From: Mycolicibacterium mageritense
GTDB taxonomy: Bacteria > Actinomycetota > Actinomycetes > Mycobacteriales > Mycobacteriaceae
Direction of reading: 5' to 3'
DNA: 64,000 bases
NCBI RefSeq assembly: GCF_010727475.1
Contig: NZ_AP022567.1
Span: 2,790,001-2,854,000 of the forward strand
The notes beneath the pieces were generated by a model that did not search any database, was not told the DNA's origin, and worked only from the letters and a program-made list of their open reading frames with translations. This document shows positions 17,411 through 24,883 of the stretch, in pieces (the first letter of the stretch is position 1; the number at the start of each line of letters is the position of its first letter). The position numbers were made by a program, and so were the translations under genes.

Positions 17411-18413
17411 TCGTCTCCCTTGACGTCGTGCCGACACGCTCAACGGTAGGACGTGCCGGGCCGGGTTTCCGCAGGGCCTCGTGACCTGGCGGAAGGCCGG
17501 TCTCGACCGCACGCACCGCCGCCCGGACCACGTCGCGAAGCCATTGGTGGCGCGCATCGTCGTCAAAGGCGGGATGCCAGACCATCCGGTAGGGCATGGT
17601 GGCGATCTCGGTAGGCGCGCGGACCACGCACAGCGTGTCGGGCGCCGAGAATGCGTTGACACTCTTGCTCGGAAGGGTCGCGACGAGCTCGGTGCCGGGT
17701 AGCAGTTCGGCCGCCACGGCGTGGTACGGCACGGTCACGGCAGCCTGTCGGGCGCTGCCGAGTTCGGCCAGCGGGAGATCGATGTCCGGCTGGATACCGT
17801 CGTGAACATCGACGACCACGTGGCGCGAGCGCTCGTAATCGGCCAGGGTGATGGCGCCCTGCCCGGCCAGCGGATGGTCGGCCGCGACCACGCAGACGAA
17901 CCGTTCGACCAGGAGTTCCTCGGAGTGAAGGTCCGAAGTGCTGTAGCCGCCGTACAGGCCCAGATCGATGCGGGAGGCCCGGATCTGTTCGGCGACGCCG
18001 TCGTGACGCCAGCTGTGGAAGCGGACCGGGGCAGCTGCCGACTGGCGGACCAGCTCACGACAGATCGCAGGCCCGAACGTCTGCACGCCGTAGTCGGTGG
18101 CTGCCACATGGACGGGCTGAGCGGTTGTGTGTGGGTCGAAACGGCCAGGGGCAAAGACGGTTTCGAGCTGTGGGAGGAGCGAGCTCAGCTGTGCCCTGAG
18201 GGTTTCGGCGCGTGCGGTCAGCCGGTACCCCGTCGAATCGCGGATCAGCAGCGGATCGTCGAGCAGCCGCCGTAGCCGCTGCAGCGCGCGGCTCATGGCC
18301 GGCTGGCTCAGCCCGACGCGCTCGGCTGCGCGCGACACGTGCTGCTCCTCCAGGAGCGCCACGAGCGGCGGGACCAAGTTGAGATCGACCCGCCCGATAT
18401 GCGTGGTACGCAT
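17343..18413 (-). CDS. LysR-family transcriptional regulator (356 aa)
   Basis: The N-terminal helix-turn-helix is clear (LVPPLVALLEEQHVSRAAER, LSQPAMSRALQRLRRLL) and is followed by a periplasmic-binding-protein-like effector domain with HVVVDVHDG. The length exceeds the usual 300-330 residues because of a charged C-terminal tail of about 45 residues that overlaps the hydrolase start. In-frame Met codons exist at 18431 and 18425, but they lie in a palindrome, so I prefer ATG 18413 (MRTTHIGRVDL). It diverges from an SDR gene and precedes the CocE-type hydrolase; either could be its target. Confidence 0.88.
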   Translation of the reverse strand: MRTTHIGRVDLNLVPPLVALLEEQHVSRAAERVGLSQPAMSRALQRLRRLLDDPLLIRDSTGYRLTARAETLRAQLSSLLPQLETVFAPGRFDPHTTAQPVHVAATDYGVQTFGPAICRELVRQSAAAPVRFHSWRHDGVAEQIRASRIDLGLYGGYSTSDLHSEELLVERFVCVVAADHPLAGQGAITLADYERSRHVVVDVHDGIQPDIDLPLAELGSARQAAVTVPYHAVAAELLPGTELVATLPSKSVNAFSAPDTLCVVRAPTEIATMPYRMVWHPAFDDDARHQWLRDVVRAAVRAVETGLPPGHEALRKPGPARPTVERVGTTSRETNGEQVAGDPREGHRRVGRGTHS

Positions 18414-18427
18414 AGCCATGATCATAA

Positions 18428-18450
18428 CCATGCATGTGACTTATGCATGG
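18428..18450. promoter_or_regulatory. Perfect palindrome in LysR/SDR intergenic region
   Basis: CCATGCAT (18428-18435) and ATGCATGG (18443-18450) form a perfect 8-bp inverted repeat with a 7-bp spacer, 22 bp before the SDR start and 15 bp before the LysR start. Position and size suit a LysR-type recognition site. Confidence 0.6.
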
Positions 18451-18471
18451 AGCGGTGCCACGCTGGTCGTC

Positions 18472-19377
18472 ATGAGCGCAGAGGTTGTCCTGATCACCGG
18501 TGCCTCCAGCGGTTTCGGCCGCTTGACCGCCGAAGCCTTGGCGAGGGCAGGCCACGTCGTGTACGCGTCGATGCGAGACGCCGGAGGCCGCAACGCAGCC
18601 ACCGCGGCGGGTTTTGCGGAGCTGTCACAGCGCGAGAACATCGAGCTGCGGGCGCTTGATCTCGACGTGCAGTCCGAACAGTCGGTGAGCGACGCGGTGG
18701 CACGCGTGGTCGCGGACAACGGACGCCTCGACGTGGTGGTTCACAACGCCGGACACATGGTGTTCGGCCCGGCCGAGGCGTTCACGCCAGAACAGTACGC
18801 AAGCCTGTTCGACGTCAATGTCATTGGCACACAACGGGTCAACCGCGCAGCCCTGCCGCACCTGCGGCACCAGGGACGAGGGCTGCTGGTGTGGGTGTCC
18901 AGCAGCAGTTCGGCCGGGGGCACACCGCCGTATCTCGCGCCGTACTTCGCGGTGAAGGCGGCGATGGACTCGCTGGCGGTGTCCTACGCGCGTGAACTGA
19001 GCCGGTGGGGCATCGAAACCTCGATCATCGTTCCCGGCGCATTCACCGCGGGCACCAACCACTTCGCACACGCCGGCGCACCTGCCGACCAAGCGGTGGC
19101 CGCCGAGTACCAGAGCGGGCCGTACCGCGATTTCGGTGCTGAAGTGCAGACCGCCTTCAACGCGATCGTGCCGGCCGACGCCGACGTCTCGGACGTCGCG
19201 CGCGCCATCGTCCGGGTGGTCGACACCCCGTTCGGCCGGCGGCCGTTTCGCGTCCATATCGACCCGTCTGGTGACGGCGCCGACGTCGGGTTCGCGGTTC
19301 TCGACCGGTTGCGTGCCGAGATGTTGCACAGGGTCGGCCTGGCCGACCTGTTGAGCCCCACTACCGCCAGCAGGTAG
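18472..19377 (+). CDS. Short-chain dehydrogenase/reductase (301 aa)
   Basis: This is a classical SDR: nucleotide-binding VVLITGASSGFGRLTAEAL, NAG motif VVVHNAGHM, catalytic Ser in VSSSSSAGG and the YFAVK (Tyr-x-x-x-Lys) active site near residue 163. It resembles the oxidoreductases annotated as acting on ketones or sterols. It is longer than the 250-residue core, with a C-terminal extension. The start ATG 18472 lies just downstream of the palindrome shared with the divergent LysR gene, which probably controls it. Cofactor likely NADP(H) because of the basic residue following the first beta strands, but this is not certain. Confidence 0.88.
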   Translation: MSAEVVLITGASSGFGRLTAEALARAGHVVYASMRDAGGRNAATAAGFAELSQRENIELRALDLDVQSEQSVSDAVARVVADNGRLDVVVHNAGHMVFGPAEAFTPEQYASLFDVNVIGTQRVNRAALPHLRHQGRGLLVWVSSSSSAGGTPPYLAPYFAVKAAMDSLAVSYARELSRWGIETSIIVPGAFTAGTNHFAHAGAPADQAVAAEYQSGPYRDFGAEVQTAFNAIVPADADVSDVARAIVRVVDTPFGRRPFRVHIDPSGDGADVGFAVLDRLRAEMLHRVGLADLLSPTTASR

Positions 19378-19456
19378 TCGCATTTACCGCCAGCGGCAGC
19401 GACGCCGCGGGCCTGAGACGGCAAAAATTCTTCTCGACAGAGAGAAAGGCATCAGC

Positions 19457-20221
19457 ATGAAGATCTCCGGCAACACCATCTTCATCCCGGGCTCCACGAG
19501 CGGCATCGGCCTCGAGCTCGCGCTTGCGTTGCAGGACAAGGGCAACACCGTGATCATCGGTGGCAGGCGCACTGAGTTGCTCGACGAAATCTCGGCGGCG
19601 CATCCGGGGCTCGACACCGTTCACGTCGACATCGCCGACGCAGGCAGCATCCGTGCCGCGGCAGCTCAGGTGCTCGACCGGCATCCCGATCTCAACGTCG
19701 TCATCGCGATGGCGGGCATCATGGCCGTCGAGAACTGGCACTCGCCCGAGTCGTTCCTCCATTCCGCGGAATCGGTGGTGATCACCAATGTGCTCGGGCC
19801 CATTCGGCTTATCGCCGAGTTCATCGAGCACCTGCAAGCACAGGAAGACGCGACGTTCGTCACCGTGTCCTCCGGACTGGGATTCGCGCCGCTCAAAGCC
19901 ACCCCGAGCTACAACGCGTCGAAGGCAGCCGTTCACATGCTCACCGAGTCCGTGCGGTTGCAACTGGCGGATACCAGCGTCAAGTTCGTCGAGCTGATCC
20001 CGCCGTCGGTGGCAACGGATCTCATTCCGGGACAGCGGGAGAGCAGTTTCGCGATGCCGCTCGACGAGTTCGTGAGCGAGGTCGTCGAACTGCTGGAGAG
20101 CCGGCCCGATGCCAAGGAGATTCAGGTCGAGCGGGTCAAGTTCCTGCGCTACGGCGAGGCCCGCGGCGATTACGACCAGGTGGTCGCCACCCTCAATGCC
20201 GCTGATCCGCACGGGCATTGA
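19457..20221 (+). CDS. DltE-type short-chain dehydrogenase/reductase (254 aa)
   Basis: The sequence starts MKISGNTIFIPGSTSGIG, with the nucleotide-binding TGxxxGIG-like motif in the form PGSTSGIG, VIIGGRR, DIADAGSI, IAMAGIM in place of NNAG, and active site SSGLGF ... YNASK. This pattern is typical of the DltE/YueD group. A good ribosome-binding site GAGAAAGG precedes ATG 19457. It follows the preceding SDR by 79 bp on the same strand but is only distantly similar, so they are not a recent duplication. It is convergent with the haem-binding protein gene 16 bp downstream. Substrate unknown. Confidence 0.88.
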   Translation: MKISGNTIFIPGSTSGIGLELALALQDKGNTVIIGGRRTELLDEISAAHPGLDTVHVDIADAGSIRAAAAQVLDRHPDLNVVIAMAGIMAVENWHSPESFLHSAESVVITNVLGPIRLIAEFIEHLQAQEDATFVTVSSGLGFAPLKATPSYNASKAAVHMLTESVRLQLADTSVKFVELIPPSVATDLIPGQRESSFAMPLDEFVSEVVELLESRPDAKEIQVERVKFLRYGEARGDYDQVVATLNAADPHGH

Positions 20222-20237
20222 GGGTGGCTGCCAACTG

Positions 20238-20636
20238 CTATCCGGCCATGAACTCCTCATAGGCCGATGCCAGCTCCGGCGACAGCGCGGTCACGTTGCA
20301 GGTGCGCTGCGCTTCGCCGATCGGCGCGAGGATGCCGCGCAGGTCGTAGTACTCCTGCGGATTTGCCGTGAAGTAGCCGCGCAGGGTGGCCGAAGCCTGG
20401 TCGCGCGGCTGCGTCATCGCGGTGCTGACCGCCTGGTTGGCGCCCGGGTGGGTGTCGAGGTACGAACGCGCCGCACCCGTGGCCGAGCTGACGGTGTTGG
20501 CCAGGCCGCTGGCGCTGCAGTCGGGTGCCGCGCTTGCGGTAGGCGCCCCGATCATTGCTGCGGCCACGCCGCCGAGCAGGCCGGACGCGCAGATTCCGGC
20601 GATTCCCCGACGCGCGGTGATACCAGTGGATTTCAT
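20238..20636 (-). CDS. Haem-binding secreted protein, Rv0203 (MHB) family (132 aa)
   Basis: A signal peptide ends at ASAAPD, and the mature part of about 95 residues is helical with two cysteines (APDCSASGLA and AQRTCNVTAL) that could form a disulfide, plus the family-like GYFTANPQEYYDLRG and SPELASAYEEFM. Rv0203 of M. tuberculosis binds haem outside the membrane and passes it to MmpL3/MmpL11. Here there is no mmpL gene nearby. ATG 20636 is favoured because AAGGA lies at the right distance; an extra in-frame Met lies two codons upstream. Function as a haemophore is by family. Confidence 0.78.
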   Translation of the reverse strand: MKSTGITARRGIAGICASGLLGGVAAAMIGAPTASAAPDCSASGLANTVSSATGAARSYLDTHPGANQAVSTAMTQPRDQASATLRGYFTANPQEYYDLRGILAPIGEAQRTCNVTALSPELASAYEEFMAG

Positions 20637-20909
20637 GATCATTTCCTTTTGGGTCGCGATTTGAGTCGCTGAATTCCCCGCCCGAATCGAACGTAACCGT
20701 CTCTCGCGCGAGCAAACGCGGCGTGCCCCGCGGACCTGCTACCAGCGGAGAAGCGTTACAGCGTGCGGAAGTGAATTAGGCCTCAATCGCAAGCTCTTTC
20801 GACTCGAGATCTTGAAGATTCTCAGAGTTGCCGAGGCGCCCTTAATTGATCGTGATCTGCACGGTGACCGAATTGTTATCGGTCGGAGGTGCCAGCTAAT
20901 CGCGCGCCA

Positions 20910-21347
20910 TCACCGTTTGGCACTTAGCTCGGCCAACGAGTTGCGCAGCCCGCCGTCCCGGCGGATCTGCACCGCGGCCACCGCGTACATCACCGCGGCG
21001 GTAACCAGGTGCACGATCGCGTCGGTCGTGTTGTTGGGGAAGGCAAAGATGTAGGCGACCTGGTTGGAGAAGAACGCCCAGATTCCCGGTAGCGCGCCTG
21101 CGGTCGCGGCCAGCAGCAGGTACAGCACCGCCCAGGATTTTCGCCGGCACAGCACCAGGCCCGGGCCGAACAGGGCGAGGCCCGCGACGGCGTGCCAGCC
21201 GTTGTAGTCCATGCCGAGAAGCTGGACGGTCGGAGCGTCGGGGCCGGTCGCGAAGCTCGGTTCGAGGATGAACCCGACGATCGCCTGGACCACGTGAACC
21301 ACCGAGATGATCAAAAGCCCCCACTGGGCGAAACTCCATCGCCGCAT
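20910..21347 (-). CDS. DUF4383-type small membrane protein (145 aa)
   Basis: The protein has four hydrophobic segments (LLIISVVHVVQAIVGFIL, WHAVAGLALFGPGLVLC, WAVLYLLLAATAGALPG, HLVTAAVMYAVAAVQI) and a His residue in three of the segments, resembling actinobacterial DUF4383 membrane proteins. No enzymatic motif is seen. The start at MRRWSFAQWG follows a 15-bp palindrome 19 bp upstream. The 273 bp between its stop and the haem-binding protein gene contain no ORF I would support and are less GC-rich than the surroundings. Confidence 0.7.
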   Translation of the reverse strand: MRRWSFAQWGLLIISVVHVVQAIVGFILEPSFATGPDAPTVQLLGMDYNGWHAVAGLALFGPGLVLCRRKSWAVLYLLLAATAGALPGIWAFFSNQVAYIFAFPNNTTDAIVHLVTAAVMYAVAAVQIRRDGGLRNSLAELSAKR

Positions 21348-21365
21348 GTTTCGGACGCTACGTCT

Positions 21366-21380
21366 ACTACAGCGTGTAGT
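21366..21380. promoter_or_regulatory. Palindrome upstream of the DUF4383 gene
   Basis: ACTACA-GCG-TGTAGT is a perfect 6-bp inverted repeat with a 3-bp spacer, 19 bp upstream of the DUF4383 membrane protein start. It resembles a repressor site of the TetR type. No adjacent regulator gene is present. Confidence 0.45.
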
Positions 21381-21508
21381 CAACGGTTCATCAGGTGTCG
21401 ACGCCGTCGGGCCGGGCGGCGTCCTGCGTCAGCGCGCGCCTGCGCAGCAGTTCGGCGCGGTCGTCGCGCAGTGGAATAGGGGCGTGCGGCCGTGAGTTGC
21501 CCATCCAT

Positions 21509-21940
21509 GTGACCGCCACCACGTTCGATCCACGTGTTCTGCTCGCCGAGGCCCGGTTGGGCGTGCTCGCCACCATTAAAGCCAACGGAATGCCGCAGCT
21601 GTCGCCGGTCACCCCGTATTACGACCGTGACGCGGACGTGGTCTACGTGTCGATCAGGGCGGGGCTGGCCAAGACCGCCAACCTGCGCCGTGATCCGCGG
21701 GCCGCCGTCGAGGTGACCCGCGACGACCGGTGGGCCTGGGCGACCGCGGAAGGCTCGGTGACCCTGATCGGCCCAGGCTCGGATCCACACGGCCCCGAGG
21801 TCGAGGCGCTGGTCGACTACTACCGCGCCGCCGCCGGTGAACACCCCGACTGGGACGAGTACCGGGCGGCCATGGTCTCGGATCAGCGTGTGTTGATGGT
21901 GCTGACGGTGGAGAAGGTGTACGGCCAGCAGCTGCGCTGA
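21509..21940 (+). CDS. PPOX-class F420-dependent oxidoreductase (143 aa)
   Basis: The protein shows the split-barrel flavin/F420-binding fold: FDPRVLLAEARLGVLATIKANGMPQLSPV (quoted in part), then DVVYVSIRAGLAKTANLRR and RAAVEVTRDDRWAWATAEG, then a terminal LMVLTVEKVYG. Family members in mycobacteria bind deazaflavin F420 and reduce various small molecules, although some bind FMN or haem. GTG 21509 gives the usual family length; the open frame extends upstream without a ribosome-binding site. It converges with the serine hydrolase, whose stop is 1 bp away. Confidence 0.8.
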   Translation: MTATTFDPRVLLAEARLGVLATIKANGMPQLSPVTPYYDRDADVVYVSIRAGLAKTANLRRDPRAAVEVTRDDRWAWATAEGSVTLIGPGSDPHGPEVEALVDYYRAAAGEHPDWDEYRAAMVSDQRVLMVLTVEKVYGQQLR

Positions 21941-21941
21941 G

Positions 21942-23177
21942 TCAGCGCTGCGGAATCTCGGCCGCGATGCGGTCCAGCACCGCGGGGTAGCGGTTGGCCT
22001 CGCGGTGTGCACCCGGCTTGCCACTGCTGACGATCGCCGCGGACAAGGCGCGGGCCGGGTCGGCCCACACCGCGATGTCGACCAGGCCGGTGTGGCCGAA
22101 CGCCGATGCGGTGTTGCGGCCGAATGGACCCCACCGCTTGCCGCCCAGCATGTAGCCCGTGCCCCAGCGCATAGGCTTGAGGCCGGTGGCGACGTCTGGG
22201 CGCATCCGGCGGGCCGGTTGGATTGCGGCGTAAAGGGTTTCGGGCTTCATGATGCGGATGCCGTCGAGTTCGCCTCCGCGGCGCAGGATCTCGGCGAACC
22301 GCGAGAGCTCGTCGGCGTTGGACACCGTGCTGGACGACGGCACGACGCTGGTGAGGAACAGCGGCGTGTTGCTCAGCGGGATGATCCGGTCGAGCGTTCC
22401 GCCGACCGCGGCGCGGAACGCCGCGGCGATCGGTGGCGGCAGCGGCTTCCCGGTGGGATGGCTCGGGGCGACCAGCGGAACCTCGTCGGGGGTGACGCCG
22501 TAGTTCGTCCACCGGAACCCGAGCGGGTCGAGGATCTCCTCGGCCAGGATGTCGCGGATGTTGCGGCCGGTGGCCGCCGAGACGATCTCGCGGATCAGTG
22601 GGCCCCACGTCAGGCCGTGGTAGATGTGCACCAGCCCGGGACGGTAGACGGGCTTGAGGGCGCCCAGCTGTTCGCGCGTGTACTCGCTGTCGTTGACGCG
22701 TGTGACGTCCGGGCGGGGACCGGTATGGATGGGCACGCCCGCGCTGTGCGTGACGACGTGCCGGATGGTGGTGCGGTCCTTGCCGTGGCTCGTGTAGCCC
22801 GGCAGGTAGTCGCACACCCGGTCGTCGAGTGAGAAGTGCCCGCGTTCGACGAGCATGTGCACGACGGTCGTGCTGACGGCCTTGGCGGCCGAATAGACGC
22901 AGAACGGCGTTTGCGTTGTGACGTTTATCTTTTCGGCGTCGGGTGCGTCGTCGGGGCCGTTGCCCCAGCCATGCCCGATCGCGCGGTTCAGCACGACTTT
23001 GCCGTTGCGCCGCAGGCACACCTGGATCGCGGGATGCATGCCCGCCCGGTACCAGTACCGCACCGACTCCCAGATGCGGTCGATGGCCGCCGGGTCGATG
23101 TCGGAGTGGTCCTCGTCGCCGATGTCGGTGACCGCGTCGAGGTCAGCGGGTACTGCGATCCTGCCGTCTGTCGTCAT
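21942..23177 (-). CDS. Beta-lactamase-family serine hydrolase/esterase (411 aa)
   Basis: The enzyme is of class-C beta-lactamase fold. The SxxK motif is SAAK at residues 96-99, the Tyr motif is in VHIYHGLTWG, and the third motif is FGHTG (HTG in place of KTG), the combination seen in family VIII esterases such as EstB and mycobacterial lipases. There is no clear signal peptide. Its ATG overlaps the stop of the nitrobindin gene by 4 bp, which indicates translational coupling. Substrate is likely an ester; beta-lactam hydrolysis cannot be excluded. Confidence 0.88.
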   Translation of the reverse strand: MTTDGRIAVPADLDAVTDIGDEDHSDIDPAAIDRIWESVRYWYRAGMHPAIQVCLRRNGKVVLNRAIGHGWGNGPDDAPDAEKINVTTQTPFCVYSAAKAVSTTVVHMLVERGHFSLDDRVCDYLPGYTSHGKDRTTIRHVVTHSAGVPIHTGPRPDVTRVNDSEYTREQLGALKPVYRPGLVHIYHGLTWGPLIREIVSAATGRNIRDILAEEILDPLGFRWTNYGVTPDEVPLVAPSHPTGKPLPPPIAAAFRAAVGGTLDRIIPLSNTPLFLTSVVPSSSTVSNADELSRFAEILRRGGELDGIRIMKPETLYAAIQPARRMRPDVATGLKPMRWGTGYMLGGKRWGPFGRNTASAFGHTGLVDIAVWADPARALSAAIVSSGKPGAHREANRYPAVLDRIAAEIPQR

Positions 23178-23668
23178 GCCTGCTTCCTGCGTAGCGTTGC
23201 GGCCAGGTGGTGTTGCAGCGGTTGCCCGACGGCCCCCATGCGCAGCGTATAGGTCAGTTCGTCACCGGCGACGCGGACCGAACGGCTCAGCGCCGTAACG
23301 CTTTTTGCGGATGCCGTGAGCCCGATCGCCGTCGCGGTCAGTTCCATCTCGATGGTGCCGCCGTCGACGACGAGGGTGCCCTCCTGGACCTCGGTGATGC
23401 CCGTGGGGTGGGCCAGCACCCATTCCACCCGGCCCGGTGACGGTGCCCTGAGGTAGCCGGTTTCCGCGTGCAGCGGCCGTCCGTCATCGCGCGCCCTGGT
23501 CCGCTGGCTGTACGCCAGGAACAGCTTGCCGACGTGGCCGAACGTGATCTCCTCGGCGTAGCCGAAGCCTTCGATCGTCGGGTATTCACCGTCGCCCGGA
23601 CCTGCCCACGTGCCCAGCAGGGGAGCGAGCACGGCGATGCCGGGATGCAGATCGGGGCTGTCGATCAC
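23174..23668 (-). CDS. Nitrobindin-like haem-binding beta-barrel protein (164 aa)
   Basis: The N-terminal LLGTWAGPGDGEYPTI contains the nitrobindin/FABP-like GxWxGxG signature, and the C-terminal QHHLAATLRR supplies the His expected as axial haem ligand. Nitrobindins (such as Rv2717c) bind ferric haem and isomerise peroxynitrite to nitrate; they protect against nitrogen oxides. The length is the usual one. The gene is translationally coupled to the downstream serine hydrolase by a 4-bp overlap, an association for which I know no explanation. Confidence 0.85.
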   Translation of the reverse strand: MIDSPDLHPGIAVLAPLLGTWAGPGDGEYPTIEGFGYAEEITFGHVGKLFLAYSQRTRARDDGRPLHAETGYLRAPSPGRVEWVLAHPTGITEVQEGTLVVDGGTIEMELTATAIGLTASAKSVTALSRSVRVAGDELTYTLRMGAVGQPLQHHLAATLRRKQA

Positions 23669-23701
23669 ATGGCCAGGGTACTTGCCGGGTGATCGGTCGG
23701 G

Positions 23702-24337
23702 TCAGCCCGCGGTGTAGGCCGCCCGGGTGCGGTCTGCCGCGGCGCGGGCCTGCGCGGGATCCTCACCTGCGGCCAGTGCGGCCTCATACCAGCGTTCGCC
23801 GGCAGTCGACATGAACGTGCGGCCCTCTGCACTGGCGGCCCACGCCGCGCCCTCTTCGGGCGTGATGCGGGCGCCGCCGCCGAGATAGCCGGCGAGGCCG
23901 AGAAGTGCGGAGTCCCAACCGACTCCGACCGCCCCGGGGCCGAACTGCAGCCAGAACTCGTCATGGTCGTCGGCGTGCATGATGTGGTCGAGCGTGAACG
24001 TGGCACGGTCGTCGGATTCCGGCGTGATGCTGACCTCGACCCAGCTGGTGGCACCCATGGCTTCCCAGGTCGTGGTGAACGTGCGGGGTGGGTCGCAGCT
24101 CAGCACCTCGCCCGAGGCGTTTCCCTCCAGCTGGAACCGGCCGCCCACCCGCAGGTCGCCCGTGATGGGCAGGAACCAGCGCGGGATCCGCTCGACGTTG
24201 GTGCATGCGTCCCACAGATCGACGGCATCGGTGTCGTAGGTCTGGCTGACCGTCACGACGCGCGCCTCGCGGGCCTCGAACGTCTTGCGGCCCACGCTGC
24301 GGCGTACGTCGTTGAGCTGGCGTTGGATGTCGATCAC
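23702..24337 (-). CDS. SRPBCC (AHSA1-type) domain protein (211 aa)
   Basis: The domain begins at VTVSQTYDTDAVDLWDACTN, continues with IPRWFLPITGDLRVGGRFQLEGNA and TFTTTWE, and ends with DHIMHADDHDEFWLQFG, as in Activator-of-Hsp90-ATPase-1-like START-fold proteins that are often cotranscribed with an ArsR repressor. The GTG at 24337 overlaps the ArsR stop in the form GTGA, and AAGGAGGCC is a strong ribosome-binding site. Residues after 130 form a helical extension. The ligand or role is unknown. Confidence 0.85.
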   Translation of the reverse strand: MIDIQRQLNDVRRSVGRKTFEAREARVVTVSQTYDTDAVDLWDACTNVERIPRWFLPITGDLRVGGRFQLEGNASGEVLSCDPPRTFTTTWEAMGATSWVEVSITPESDDRATFTLDHIMHADDHDEFWLQFGPGAVGVGWDSALLGLAGYLGGGARITPEEGAAWAASAEGRTFMSTAGERWYEAALAAGEDPAQARAAADRTRAAYTAG

Positions 24338-24687
24338 GGGGAGGCCTCCTTGTTCGTGTTTTTTCGGCGTTCTCGTTTGCCGCGCGCGATCTCGGTCGCC
24401 AGGGCATCCAGGCGGGGCGTCCAGGTGCGCCTGAACCGCTCCAGCCATTCGTCGACCTCACGCATGGGTGTGGTGTCGACGCTGTACAGGCGACGGGTGC
24501 CTTCTGCTCGAACGCTCGCAAAGCCGTTGTCCCGCAAAACCTTGAGGTGCTGCGAAACCGCCGGCTGGCTGATCGCGAACTCCGCTCGGATCACCTCGGT
24601 GATGGCGCCGGACGACTTCTCGCCCGACTGCAGGAGCTCCAGGATCCGCCTGCGCACCGGATCGCCGAGGATGTCGAACGCGTGCAC
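24334..24687 (-). CDS. ArsR-family transcriptional regulator (117 aa)
   Basis: The winged helix is clear: FDILGDPVRRRILELL, ISQPAVSQHLKVLRDNGFASV, and the wing EGTRRLYSV. There are no cysteine metal-binding motifs, so it belongs to the non-metal ArsR group that typically controls an adjacent SRPBCC gene. The GTG start lies 6 bp after a TAGTAT -10 box, so the mRNA is probably leaderless. It overlaps the SRPBCC gene by 4 bp and is likely autorepressed through the palindrome in the promoter. Confidence 0.9.
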   Translation of the reverse strand: MHAFDILGDPVRRRILELLQSGEKSSGAITEVIRAEFAISQPAVSQHLKVLRDNGFASVRAEGTRRLYSVDTTPMREVDEWLERFRRTWTPRLDALATEIARGKRERRKNTNKEASP

Positions 24688-24693
24688 CGGATG

Positions 24694-24723
24694 ATACTAA
24701 AAGGAATGACTTATATAAGTCAA
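24694..24723 (-). promoter_or_regulatory. arsR-SRPBCC promoter with overlapping palindromic operator
   Basis: On the minus strand TTGACT (24718-24723) and TAGTAT (24694-24699) form a sigma-A-type promoter with an 18-bp spacer. TGACTTATATAAGTCA (24707-24722) is a perfect 16-bp palindrome covering the -35 box and part of the spacer, the expected place for ArsR autorepression. The start codon begins six bases after the -10 box. Confidence 0.75.
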
Positions 24724-24848
24724 GGCTGTTACTTGCCCGTCGTGCGTGACTGTGAGCCTGCCGGGAGGCGCTGAGGGCTGGCGGCGAGTAATTCGAGTTC
24801 GCGTCAATAGCGGCGTTTCGTGCTGGTGAGAGCTCTATTGTTGGGCGG

Positions 24849-24874
24849 TCGGGGCAGTCCTGCCCCGAGGAGGG
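24849..24874 (+). promoter_or_regulatory. Hairpin that overlaps the Shine-Dalgarno of the cyclase gene
   Basis: TCGGGGCA (24849-24856) pairs perfectly with TGCCCCGA (24861-24868) around a GTCC loop. The 3' arm ends inside GAGGAGGG (24867-24874), the ribosome-binding site of the gene starting at 24884. An RNA hairpin here could limit translation initiation. The function is inferred from position. Confidence 0.45.
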
Positions 24875-24883
24875 TGGCGTGCC

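Noticed and set aside
18472..20221. Two consecutive SDR genes as a tandem duplication
   Set aside because: Their nucleotide-binding and active-site motifs differ (TGASSGFG/YFAVK against PGSTSGIG/YNASK), so they belong to different SDR groups.
20637..20909. Less GC-rich gap with short plus-strand open frames
   Set aside because: No ribosome-binding site, no domain, and the longest frame crosses into the opposing DUF4383 gene. I see no supported feature here.
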